Notes under the pieces: model-generated
The model's input: the letters and a program-made list of their open reading frames with translations, nothing else
What the model was told of the DNA's origin: nothing
Databases searched by the model: none
NCBI GenBank assembly: GCA_001600415.1
Contig: BCJX01000019.1
Location: 315,782-379,781 of the forward strand
From: Pascua guehoae
Lineage: Eukaryota > Basidiomycota > Tremellomycetes > Trichosporonales > Trichosporonaceae
Direction of reading: 5' to 3'
Length of the DNA stretch: 64,000 bases
Program-made: the position numbers and the translations under genes
In this document: positions 12,544 to 23,884 of the stretch, piece after piece
Layout: every line of letters begins with the position of its first letter
Position numbering within the stretch: position 1 is the stretch's first letter

Positions 12544-13677
12544 ATGTCCCAGTCTCCGGTGACCGTCCACCATCGTACGCCAGATTGGACTGCCGGCGGC
12601 ATTCGCGCTTTTCTCAATGACATGACCCAAACGTTTGCTCCAGGTAGAAACGATCCGTCTGACCTCCACGGGTCACAGCCTATTGATGGAGTGCGGAGGG
12701 GTAACTGCCTGCGGCACACAAGGCAACTTGTACGGGATCTCCTCGTACTGTTTGGCCACACGATGGCCGACGAGTTCGACGTCTGGTGCACGGCAAAGGA
12801 GCACTACGATGCGGGTGTTCGAACGCACCTCCAGACCGAGCGTGACTATGCGCGTGATCGTTGGATTGAATGCCCCCTCTTTACCCCCAACGACAGCACG
12901 TCCTTTCGACGCCGGTGGCGCTCGTCTGGGTCGCCCGTCAGTGTCAACGTCCAACAGACTGGGCGCGTGAGCATCGGCATGCAAGTGCTGCTCATCCCAC
13001 GCGAGCCACACGACCCCGCCGCCCTCGAGCGCGCCGCACGATTCGTGCTCATCAGTGCCGTGTGGTCGCTCGCCGCCGACCATTGGCAGTGCGGTACTCC
13101 GCTCGGGATGGCGCTGCTCAACACGTCCTTTTCGCGTCTCCTCATCGCCGACGGTGTCCTGTTCGTCGAGGTGGCGGGTACTGTCGAACCGCACGATGTC
13201 GACGTGCACGACCTCGCAAACACACATGCCCTCGCGCACGACTACATGCCGCACGGCGAGGTGGACCGCGGCGAGTTTACCCTGCTGTGGACGGCGTTTG
13301 TCAAGGCGTACGATGTAGCGGCGGCTTGGGCGCTTCAGGACCGGCGCGAGTGGGAGCAAAGAGAAGATCGCGAGCGACAGGGTCAGGCGGCAGGTCAAGC
13401 GAACGGGGATCGAGGTGGCGCAGGTACTTCTGATTCCAGCGAGAGCGGGGGTGGCGATAGCGACGGCGACGACGACGACGACGATGATTCCGATTCAGAC
13501 GAGTCCACCTTTAGCGACTACAAGTTTGACTACAACGACACGCCCTACGACCACGAGTCACATCTGCTTGATTCCCTTGCACGGTACTTTGCCCGTGTCC
13601 GTATCATTCCACCCGCAGAGATGACACGCCTCATCGAACACCACCCCCCGACAGAGCCGCAGGACGGCAAGATGTAG
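12544..13677 (+). CDS. Z2: unknown protein, diverged paralogue of Z1
   Basis: Intronless, 377 aa from ATG 12544. An in-frame ATG at 12424 would add 40 low-complexity His/Tyr/Thr residues and is less likely. Similarity to Z1 is visible in two blocks: VWSLAADHWQCGTPLGMALL followed by NTSFSRLLIADGVLFVEV, and, near the end, ARVRIIPPAEMTRLI, which matches Z1's IRLVTPQEMDKLI. At the place of Z1's EFK, Z2 reads GMQ (codons at about 12975-12983), so both putative catalytic residues are replaced. A long acidic Asp/Ser tract (13455-13515) precedes the C-terminal block. Function unknown. If Z1 is a nuclease, Z2 would be an inactive relative, perhaps a partner or inhibitor; that is inference. Confidence 0.6.
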   Translation: MSQSPVTVHHRTPDWTAGGIRAFLNDMTQTFAPGRNDPSDLHGSQPIDGVRRGNCLRHTRQLVRDLLVLFGHTMADEFDVWCTAKEHYDAGVRTHLQTERDYARDRWIECPLFTPNDSTSFRRRWRSSGSPVSVNVQQTGRVSIGMQVLLIPREPHDPAALERAARFVLISAVWSLAADHWQCGTPLGMALLNTSFSRLLIADGVLFVEVAGTVEPHDVDVHDLANTHALAHDYMPHGEVDRGEFTLLWTAFVKAYDVAAAWALQDRREWEQREDRERQGQAAGQANGDRGGAGTSDSSESGGGDSDGDDDDDDDSDSDESTFSDYKFDYNDTPYDHESHLLDSLARYFARVRIIPPAEMTRLIEHHPPTEPQDGKM

Positions 13678-16600
13678 CAATAGTATGGCCAGGAAATGTA
13701 TTCTAGCGTATCAGAAGGCTGATGACGAAACAGGAGGGCTAGCATTGGCCAAAGGTGGACACTCACACTATGGCCTTCAAGGGGCGAAGGGGGGAGGGGG
13801 GGTTGGGGGGGCGGGGATTGGGGAGGTGCGAGGTCGTGCTCGGTTGTGTCAAACGCAGGTGCGAACTACCACACTGGGACAGAACACGGGCCCAACGTTT
13901 GAAACGTGTGCGTACCTGGCATGGTCAAAATATCATGGGGGCGACAGAACAAAGGCCAAACTTGCCTAGCACAAGGCTCATGGCTCAAGGGTTGTATTGC
14001 AAGTTGTGGGGCGTCCATGTCACCCTCACGTCGACACATCGTCACCTACAGGACCTCGGACCCTTGACGCTCGCTCCACAGGCGCTCGCTCCACTACCCC
14101 CGTTCCTGCCAGTCGCCCATTGCACCTGCACTTGCACCTGCACTTGCACAGTCGAGACGCTAGGGGAAAGTGTGCGTCCGTTTGTGCTCGTGACATGGAA
14201 TTCTTTCCAAAAGAAGACTGTTCTACCCAGCCTTGAGGCACAGAGATTCGTGCGAGGTACTGTGCGAGGTACTGTGCTCGATCACACAGGAACGTTTTTG
14301 TGCTGTGCGGGGGAAAGGCGACAGGTACCCGAGACGTGTGAGTGCGCGCTAGGCCAGGTGCTTTCGGGTATCTGGTTGTGCTCCTTGCATGTCGAGGGCT
14401 CGTCCTGCGCACTTGCCAGGCCTACTGGAAAGACCCACACACTGAAACGGAGCACACGAGTATGCCCCGGCGCAGTATGCCGCGGCGCAGTTTAGCCCCT
14501 CGCCCGATGTCTGCTCCATGTCCCTTGTCGGAGAATGGTAGAGCGACGGGCCAGGGGTGGTGGCCAAGTCGTCGCTAATCCGTGACAGGCACTGAACAAG
14601 CGTGCACTCTCAGCAGGCCGTGAGCATTCATCGTTTCAGACCTCCAAGAACAGACACACCGAGGCGAGACAATAGGGGGAGAAGTGGTCTTCGCCCTACG
14701 TAGCATCATCTTCCGATGCAAGCGAGACCTCGTCTTGAAGCGATTCGGCCCACTCCTGAGACGGGGCGGTATGGAGGATGGGGGGGTTCATGAAGGTCCC
14801 GCTAGAGGTTGCACGGTTCCTACAAGTTATGGGGGTTAGTACTGGACGACAAGCGAGTACCTCATCGTCCAATTCGAGAAGTGAGCCCCAGCGGTGGGCG
14901 CAGGAGTGGCGGCGAAAGGTGTGGGGCAAATGGGAGACGGGGAGGGACTATGATTGGGGTGCTGACAAAGGCAGAGGAGCGATAGCCCACCCGGAGTCAC
15001 AGGTGCGACCAGTGTTGACTGACGATTCGCTTGACCCCTTCCCCGCAACCCCACCCCCGCGTCCCTCCTTCGGGCCGTGTGGGATCTACCCCACTGCCAC
15101 ACGACAGCCTCAGCCTTGTTCGTCGACTGATGCCATTGGGACGACACCACCCTGGGTGCAGTATAGTCTGACGTCCCCTGTGATTCGATAATGGTATGTG
15201 TAAGCAGTCCCTTTCCTTGTACTGTAGATAACCTCGGCGAATGCATAATTTGGTCTTCTCCTGTCATACGTCGTCACCTTACCGCGGCCCCAAGGCCGAA
15301 CGTGATCAAATGTACAGCGCCCACCTCACCTCCACTGCCGCACCGTTTCGCCTCCGGTGGTCCGTGGAACGTCGTCTGATACGGCATTGATAGCGCACAA
15401 GAGACGGGGGTAGTGCAAACTTGGCCAGAGCGTATATCCATAGAGGTAGCTTCCCGGAAGTGTTTCACTGCGCTTCCCAGAAGTCAAACCTTGGACCTGT
15501 AGCCATTGACAACGCTCCTCACGCTGCTTCGATGCCTGCCTAAACTGGTTGTTCACTCTTGCCCGGCGCCACCCATGGACATGATGTCGGAGGCTTTACG
15601 TCGTGTCGCTCTACCCTGCTTGCTATTAGGACAGAGGCGTGGCATGAGTGCCAACTCGCAAGCGACCTGTATTGAAACGTGGCGTGGCCGAGAACAACTT
15701 ATCGCGAGCACGTCATGATGCGGGTCTATCACCAGGGCCAGGTGTCTGTAAGGGGGGCACCACTCTTGTATCCACAGGTGACGTTGCCAAAGAGTCGTCT
15801 AAAGCCACCCTTGCACTTGTACCGAACACGCAACCCCGACAAATCTTATGCCACAAGCCGAATGCCGCGCCACACATCGGGATTGTCACTTTGAGCTACT
15901 CTGTGTTAGCTCCGGCGGACGTGGACAAGGCCTGTGCTCACGAAACGCCATGTCACTGGGACAGTCTGTGAAATGCACAAGTGCAAGGGTACGGCCTGAC
16001 CTGCAGGTAGTGGGTACGGTGACGAGCACTGATATTTCTGAGACCCGTCCATCACACAGGTCAAACGCCACCGCAAAAAGACTCCAGGACCGCAGGATTG
16101 GAGAGGGATAGAGGCCACCTGAGCCACCGATGTGAGACAGACAGTTACAGTCCCCCTGTACCCCTCGCACAGACGGGCATTGCGAGTCACCGGGATGCAG
16201 GAGCGGCGTGTTGCGGCCGTATGCGGAGATACCAAAGTTAGCAACGTGGAGCGCCGAAAACGAATGATCAGTCACCGGCGGGCTCGTCATCGTCGCCCGC
16301 TGTGGTTGGCGCGTGTACGCGTTTGGTTGAGTTGTGTATCCTGTATCGGTCGCCCACCCTCGAGATCCGAAAATTCGGCCCCAGGCCCCATCCGATGACC
16401 GCCGTCTCACACAATCCCACACGAGACAAGATCGTCATGCCGCCGCCTGCCAACGGCAAGCGTTCGCTTGGGCCTCGCCCTCGTGGCCCCCGTGGCCCCC
16501 GTGGACCGCTTCCCTGCCTAGCACTCACCACTGTTCCAATTTCCAAGCCCACCAATTCACAATGCTTCCTGCCAAGGTTGCGCTTACATCAAGGCCTGCC

Positions 16601-19600
16601 AAGCTGCCAAGGCCGACGCAGAGTCCGTCCGGGCGCCACCCGTTTGATCGTCGCTAGCGTGGCGTGGCGTCGAGCTGTCGCGACGCAGAGATAAGACCCG
16701 GTATCGCGTGCAGTCACTGCGAGCTGGGTTAGCTGGGGTGTGGGGCAGGCACTGCTCTGTCAGTGGGGCTGCTGGCTGATGGCTGCTGGCTGCCCACTGC
16801 CATGCCCACTGGTCGGCCAGGTATGTCCGATCACACCACCACGCGCCGACGACTTGATGGCCATGACGTCCCGGATCTTACTGGCCACTGCTGGGTACTA
16901 GCTGCTGCATGCTCGCGTGCCCGTCGCACCTCGGGATCTCTACCATGACATTTTCCCCGCCCCCACGTCACGTCCCCGCTGTCCTCGCAGCATGCCCCGC
17001 CTCGACCACGGCGGCCGGGTAGCCGCTGCTGACGTGGGCGGGTCGGTGCTCTGTATTCACACTTGAGACACGTCGGCTCGGGCTCACCTGATACACCAGA
17101 CGTTTCAGCGAGGACGACGACGAGGACGTGTGCTGCTGTTTGGTGTTTTATCGGCCGCGAGGGCCTTGTTCGGGTCAGCAGGGGCCAGGTCAGGGGCACG
17201 TGTGCATGTGTATTTGCCTGTGCATGTGCGTGTGCATGTCCATGTGCCATGCTGAGCACTCGAACAATGCAAGCGAGGCAATGGCCGCAGTGTGGTGCAA
17301 CGTATCCAGCAGCACGTCGTCTGTGGCCAGACCGTATCCATCCGCATCGGGATATATCGGGTTGCATTCCTGTTGGCTTTGTTGTGGGCGTGTGGGCCTG
17401 GCTGGCGCTCGGGTGGCGGTTTGTGGCACCTGTGGCGGCTTGTTCCTGTAGCAGTGGCACTGGTCGTAGGTTTTAGCACGAGGTGATACATGCAGCAGGA
17501 GCTGCTGCTTGCTGCGCTGGCTGCCATTGTGGAACACTTTCAGCTCTGTGGAGTTTTAAAGACACAAAGGTATTCTGTAGAATTCAAGGTCGTGCGCTGG
17601 GAGTCCATGCACACCAGAGCTGCAAAATGCAAAGTGTAAACTGTCAGATTGTTGTTCAACGCGGATGAACGTGGTCCAAGATTTTGATTCCGCCATCCAG
17701 TCCATCCCCAAGGCCCATTGCACGCCAACCGCGTTCATTTGCGTTATTGTCCACCCGTCGTCGACGCCACGGCGCCGCCAACCGCGGCCACCAAAGCCAC
17801 CCATGATCACGATTCTCCGAGCGCATATTGAGATGCTCTGGTGTGTTGTGTGGACGACGATCGATCGTCTGGCCGCATTTTGCGTCGAGCGCGGAGAAAA
17901 AGGAACTGCTGACATGCGACACACTTCCCCACGTACGTCAGACGTGTGCGAGCATGTGTGCCTGTGTGCACAGAGGATACAGACGGTGATAACACAAGGC
18001 TTGCCATCAGTGCACGTCGCTTTGCATTGCGCCGCGGCGCGTCTCACGTCACCGTACCCCTTGTACAGCTTCGCATCTTGGCATCTTGGCAGCTTTGCGA
18101 CCGGCGGCTGGATTTCCAACGTGCTCACCTGTGCTCACTGTAACATGGACTCCCTGCCCAGTCTGCCAGCTGGAGCACTGCGAGCACTGGGGCACGGAGC
18201 ATGGAGCACACAACTGGCCCGTTTGAACTTGTCGCAGAGCGAAACAATCAATTTGCGCTCACTCACTGGCTCACCGCCGCCACCCCTGCCCGCACCCCCT
18301 CGTTCCCTTTGCTCGCTTGCCCCTTACTCGAGCCCCACAGTGGACAGTCCCGTGGATCAGCGGGACCCTCACTCGCACTCTGCACTGCCCGACACGCACA
18401 CGGCCGTTGTACCCGCCCGCACGCATTTGCCTCTTTGCCGAGCCGCCGAGGATAGCAATAGAGACGGGAATACCGTGCAGTGGACGGAGGCGGCAAAGGT
18501 GACTATCTGCACAGACCACCCTCGTGCCCACTATAGCTCTTAGGCCCCCTGAGCCCACACATACCTACTGCCTACGCGCTCTGCTGGCTCTGGCTACTCT
18601 CCAGCCCAGCTGGCCCTCACGGCCCCTCACCACCCGCCAGCCACAACACGCCGCATGCCACGCCTCACCGTACCCGCTTAGCCCCGCACGCGCCGCGCAC
18701 TCACACAGCGTGGGCTAGTGTATGAGCACATGGCCACCCCTATGTACACCTTTTGCCCTTCTGCTGCGACTGATGCGAGCCTGGTCGCGGGGTAATCGCT
18801 CCTGAGCACCGCTCATAGCCGCGCCGCAAGCTGCCAGCCGGCCCGGTCGGGGGAGCCTCACGAGGGGGGCGCGGGGCATCTTCGGGCTGGAACGTGGGGA
18901 CAATAGCACTGCCCCTCTGCACCATGACGCTGGAGCCAGGTCATGGCATTGGAAACCTGCACTGGCACAAAGTCAGCTGTCAGTCTCGAAACAACACTGG
19001 GGGTCTTGGGGAGGGGATAAAACGCCATGCAGGGTGAGTTGGGAATGAAGAAAAAAAAATGAGAGCAATAATGTCTTGTTTCGCCCGGCCAGCGCCGCCT
19101 CCAGCAATGTACCTGCGCCTCATTTGACGAAGAAAAAAAATCTGTGCGCGTGCTGGTTAGCTGGGGAGCTGGGTAGCTGAGGAGCTGGGTCTGCACGGTC
19201 CGCTTGCTCCCGATAGCCATTGTCCCAACGTCCCTCGAGTCTCTCGACTTGTGGTCCCATGCATTCCAGACCTCCCTGGACGCGCAGGACGAATTTCGGG
19301 TGATCCGGTACATACGGCGGTTCGCGGTGTCATGGTGGCGCCCCTCTGGCCCCTTGGGCAAAGGGTGGGTTCGCATTGCATTCATGAGGCGCGAGGCCGC
19401 CAGATCCACGCATGTGTTGTGGTAAGCCTCTCCTTCAACTCGGACCTCCAACCCACCCCCTGGGCCCCTCTCGCTGTGCCGCTGTGCAGGTCGCGAGGAC
19501 TGGCAGTGTGCTGGGACCACCTGCAAGCATCATGAGCCGTCAGCAGCCAGCTCGCAGGTTTTCGCGCCCACTGACCAAAGGGTCGATAGGTGAAAAAAAA

Positions 19601-21022
19601 ACGCCACAAGCCACCTTTTCCAGCCACGAGCCTGGCTCTTTGTCTCGGCGCAACGACCGGCATGCTTGGGAGCATGCCAGTGGGGGGGTTTCGCTGCGTG
19701 CTCCAGGAACCAAACGAACACAATCCGCAACCCGAGACGCGACTTGGCTCATTTGATTGGGTGGTCGAGCGGTTAGAGGGGCAGGTCGAGGGTATGACAA
19801 TAGACAAAAGCGAGGATCAGAGCTCGGTAGCGTCGCGCAAAGACCGTGTTTCAGCGTCAAACTAGCAGGGTAGCGAACAGGGGGCGAGGGTAGAGCAGGG
19901 CCACCGTACAGATCCATGAGGGAGACGATGCAGACGGCCGAGACGAGCAGCTGCAGGCATTTGCACACGGTCAAGGCCGCACTCACGTTTGCTTGCGCTC
20001 GGGTACGGCCGCCGCCACCTGGCACCTGGTCCATCCACAAACGCCTCTTTGTCGCGCGGCCCCTTTGTCGGTTGTGCGTCGCGCCCTCGTGGTTTGCTGG
20101 TGTTTCCGGCGCGTCACAGAGTGAGTGAGTCGAGCCTGTACAGTGGGTGATACAGTGGGCGCCAGGTCGAGTAGAGTGGAGAGGAGAGGCGAGGGTAGGA
20201 TTATTGGAAAAACGCCCCCGTCGGAGGCACGGGCCGTGATCATCCTACACCATCCCCTGGACAACGACAGCACAGCCACCACCTTCCCTCGTTCCCTCCC
20301 TTCCTCCCTCCATACACACTGTACAGAGTGATCTAGTGACAGCGCCTCGTTGACACACGACAACCTTCCCCCCCGGCCTCCCTCCCTTCCCCCGGCCAAA
20401 ATACACCTCTTCTTGTTTCCTTCATCTTCTTTGTCCTTCATCCTCTTCACTCTCCACTCCTCTCCATCCTCCTCCTCCCGCTCTCCACTTGACAATACAA
20501 TACAGACTTGTCCTTGTTCGCTTCACTTGCCTGCGACTCGACACACCGCACGCACACATCCACCCAAACGCGCCCTAAACGCCGTCCCCCATCCCCTTCC
20601 CCTCCCCTGCCCGCCCGTTGACCGCCCGCTACGTCCTGGTACACCCACCCCACGCGCAAAAAGGCACAGCACCGACACCCCCCGAACCCCTGGTCTTCCC
20701 CCCCACCCCCCACCTCTCCGAGCAAGGACCACCTCGAGGACCCTTTGGCCTTTGCCACCTCGCCTCGCTCGCTCCCTTTGCTTGCCCCTCTTGGCTCTGC
20801 CCAGTTGGGTTTCCTTTTCAGTTCATTGTCCCCGTTACATCCGTCGCATCCATCCTTCTTCATTCTCCACATCACTCGAGCGCCACACCGTTTACATTAA
20901 TCACCACCACCACAGTCGCCATCACCACCACTTTCCCCCCACGCTTGGCCACGGCGACCCCCCGGCCTACCTAGCCACCCTCCCTCTCCACCCGACCCCC
21001 CCTTCCTTCGCCGGGACTTACA
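13678..21022. other. 7.3 kb without a convincing gene
   Basis: Many overlapping open frames, none with recognisable domains. G-rich tract at 13785-13830. Short tandem CACCTGCACTTG units at about 14121-14150, GTGCATGT-type repeats at 17198-17250, and CGTGGCCCC repeats at 16481-16505. A possible minus-strand spliced frame at 14696-15267 is listed separately. From about 20250 to 21000 the plus strand is strongly pyrimidine-rich (CCTCC and CTTC runs); this fits the promoter and long 5' leader of the RGS gene that starts at 21023. Confidence 0.5.
14696..15267 (-). CDS. Possible small spliced hypothetical gene
   Basis: A minus-strand frame upstream of about 14860 joins in frame to a second frame that ends at 14696, across a 41 nt candidate intron with a GTACTC donor, a perfect TACTAAC branch box and a TTGTAG acceptor (about 14858-14818). 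The second exon encodes an acidic tail (QEWAESLQDEVSLASEDD). The upstream exon is Pro/Ser-rich and its true start is not clear. The translation matches nothing I know. Weak support: splice signals plus frame only. Confidence 0.2.
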
Positions 21023-23323
21023 ATGTCCGCCGCCGCGACCCAATCGTCCCACTTAATGAAGACGACCCGCAGGGGTCGTCCATTCGTCAAGGCAAGTGTA
21101 CCGCCTCGTGACTTCAAACTATCGTGTTAACACTGGTGCAGGACACACATGATCTCTTCGCCACCCTCGTCGTCTCGCTCAAGCTTGACAACCACCGGTC
21201 GTTCTTCAAGACATATCCCAACAGTTTTACCACGTAAGTACTAGTGGGGGGCGTGGGCTGGCGTCGGCCATGCGCGACCAAGAGGGTTGGCTCAGAGGTC
21301 CGTGCTGATCTCCCCATCTCTTAGCGACGAGGCATGTGTCAACCTGTCATCTCTCAAGTTTTCCCAATCCAACCGCTCGGCCGACCCAAAGGACCCTTCA
21401 CGTATCATTACGACCACGACCACGACTACTTTCTCCATGTCGCGTGACATGGCCCGAGGTGTCGGACAGCACTTTATCGATGCCCACCTCATTGAAAATG
21501 CCACCGACCTCGGGTCCAAGATGTTCAAGGACCGCGGCGTCTACATGCTCACCCCCAAGGGCTTGCATATTCTCGAGCGTTTCATCACCAAGAACGGCAT
21601 CACCACCGCCGACCACCTTTTGCGTGTCTTTGCCACGCAACCCATTTGCATGAAGCTTCTCCACCTCGAACGCCGAACACAAGATGACGAAATTCTCGTT
21701 ACCCGCAACGTGTTTGAGGTCTTGTTCCGCCGTTTCGTCGGTCGTGACCCCAACGTGACCAAGTTGAGTGACGACGAGCTGCAGGCCCAGTACCACTCGC
21801 GCCCACACGCAAAGGCTCCCCCTCTCCCACCCAACGAAGAGTTTGACCGCACCCTCGGTATCATTGTCCGCAAGATGCCTCCACCGCTCCACGACAAGGG
21901 CGCCGACCCAGAGTTCCACTTTGGTGCACTTGCTGCCCTCGACTGGTTGTGCGACTACACCACCATTGTCGGACTGGAAGAAGCCGCCGAGGTCGCTGGC
22001 CAGTTTGTCCGTTATGGTTACATTGCCCTTTTCAGCGACAAGGGCAAGGTCAAGGAGGGAAACATGGTCGTTACTGTCCGTGCGGGCGGTGCAGGTGGTG
22101 GTGCAGGTGCCGTTTACGTGAGTTGCAACGACATCGACGTTCCCCTTACCTCCTTGCTGACACCATCTTCCAGTCAGAGGCAGAGTTCCGTGCGACCGAA
22201 AAGGCAATTTACCGTATCACGCCCGAAGGCGTCAAGGTTGCACGGTGGGAGAACCTGAACACACCACCCATGCGCAGGCCTCTTGGCAAGACTGCCAGCA
22301 CCACACACTCGAGCATCCGCAATGGTGCGTCGACGCCCAAGCAGGCGTCGTCGGTTGAGGATGTCTCGGTTCAACACGCCAAGGCCAACCCGACTCGCTC
22401 GCTTGCGTCTGCAACCGACATGGGTCTCATCCGCCGCGCCAGTGTATCAGACCGTATGCGCGCAGACTTCCTTGCCGCCGAGGCCGCCAGCAACCCCGCC
22501 GCCGGCGCCGACGGCAAGGACAGCCACACTGCGCGTCTCAAGCAGATTCTTGAAGAGCCCGCACTTCGTTCCCTGTTCCGCGAGTTCCTGCGCGCAAACT
22601 TCTGTGAAGAAAACCTCAGTTTCTGGCTCGATGTCCAGGACTTTAAGCGGCGCTTCAACACGTCGTCGTCGGCCGCGGCCGCCCCGGGCGCATTGCCCAC
22701 GCAGCGTGGACAGGGTCTCCAGGCCATGGAGAAGCACCAGCAGGATCTCATTGCCATGGCGTTTGTCATTTACAACAGTGAGTCGACCTGTGCACTGGCC
22801 ATGTCTCAGTCCTAACCCCGCAGCCTACCTTGCACCCGCCTCTCCTTGCGAGCTGAACATCGACCACCAGCTTCGTGGTGAACTCATTTCGTACATGAAC
22901 GACATTCTTGAGGACAAGGATGCGTCCAAGGGCGAGATCATCCCTGGTGTCGGCAACTCGCTGCACGCCAGCCAGCTTCAGAACATGGTCTTCCTCTACG
23001 AGCGTATCCAGACCCACATTTTCCGTCTCATGGCCACCGACTCGGTTCCCAAGGTGCGTCAGCTAGACTCTGGCTTGTAGCGACTCTCAGCTGACATTTC
23101 CCAGTTTGTCAAGACGGACCGGTTCCAGGCTCTTATGCGCTCGGTGTTTTCGTACAACGAGGGCGGTGGTCCCGACGGGGCGGCCGCCGAGAACCTCGCC
23201 AACAAGGCGGCCAACATGGCCATTTCCGCCCCGCCGCCGCCGCCGTCGTCCATCGACGGCGACCTCGGCCGCGCGTACCTCACCGTCTCGAACGCGGCCA
23301 ATGAAAAGATGGCGGCCAACTAG
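21023..23323 (+). CDS. CRG1: DEP- and RGS-domain regulator of G-protein signalling (FlbA/Crg1/Sst2 type)
   Basis: Six exons: 21023-21091, 21142-21233, 21325-22117, 22174-22777, 22824-23053, 23105-23323; 668 aa. The N-terminal block (DTHDLFATLVVSLKLDNHRS, then LKFSQSNRSADPKDPSRI and TTTTTTTFSM) is the fungal FlbA-type regulatory region. Two DEP-like domains follow (about residues 60-150 and 210-330, the latter with VGLEEAAEVAGQFVRYGYI). The RGS domain begins near residue 440 (LEEPALRSLFREFLRANFCE, then ENLSFWLDVQDFK) and runs through exon 6. RGS proteins speed up GTP hydrolysis by Galpha subunits; in fungi this type dampens pheromone or growth signalling at the plasma membrane. Intron 1 has a GC-AG boundary (AAG|GCAAGT). 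An Ala-rich insert, about residues 475-490, splits the RGS domain. Family assignment is strong; orthology to Crg1 rather than another RGS protein is likely, not proven. Confidence 0.93.
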
Positions 23324-23884
23324 TGCAATCACATTTCCTTGCCTCCCCACCCGCCTCATGGATATTGCTTCGACCCCCAGAGCCACGCGCCGTGGATCTC
23401 CTTTCTTCCCTAAACAACAGCCACTGCGCCCACAAGCGCCACGTCACGCGCTGCGAAATCAGGCCACTCTGCCACTCGGATGCCCGCCTCGCACGCCCAC
23501 CCCACCCCGACGCTGTACATTAGCCTGAATTTGCACGGCCCCTTCACAGAGCCAGCCAGAAGACCCGAACCATGACCGCGCCCGTGCCCCGCCATGTCGC
23601 CGCCACGCCACAGCTCCACCCAAACCCCCGTTTCACCACGCCACGCCCGTGCAACCCCCCATAGATTGACCGCCCTGCGGCAGCAAGTGTTAGTGTATAT
23701 ATAGTATTGCCGATGCATTGCCACCATATTCATTCACCGCAACGGGTACATGATACAGATCGAGTTGTGCGTGCGTGCGTGGGTGCTCTATGTAGAGTAG
23801 AGATGGCGTCCATTCCCAAGATTCAACAACCACTTCCATTCGTGTTCATCCCCCGTCTGCGGCCGTCTATCCGACTTGTCTGGC
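23324..23884. other. Convergent intergenic region between the RGS gene and TF1
   Basis: 561 bp between two stop codons on opposite strands, so it holds two 3' ends. An AT-richer stretch with TATATATAG at 23695-23703 is present. No gene or repeat seen. Confidence 0.5.

Noticed and set aside
17665..18543. 292-codon open frame from an ATG (+)
   Set aside because: GC-rich DNA has few chance stops; the translation is Pro/His/Ser-rich without any domain, other frames are open too, and there are no supporting splice or promoter signals.
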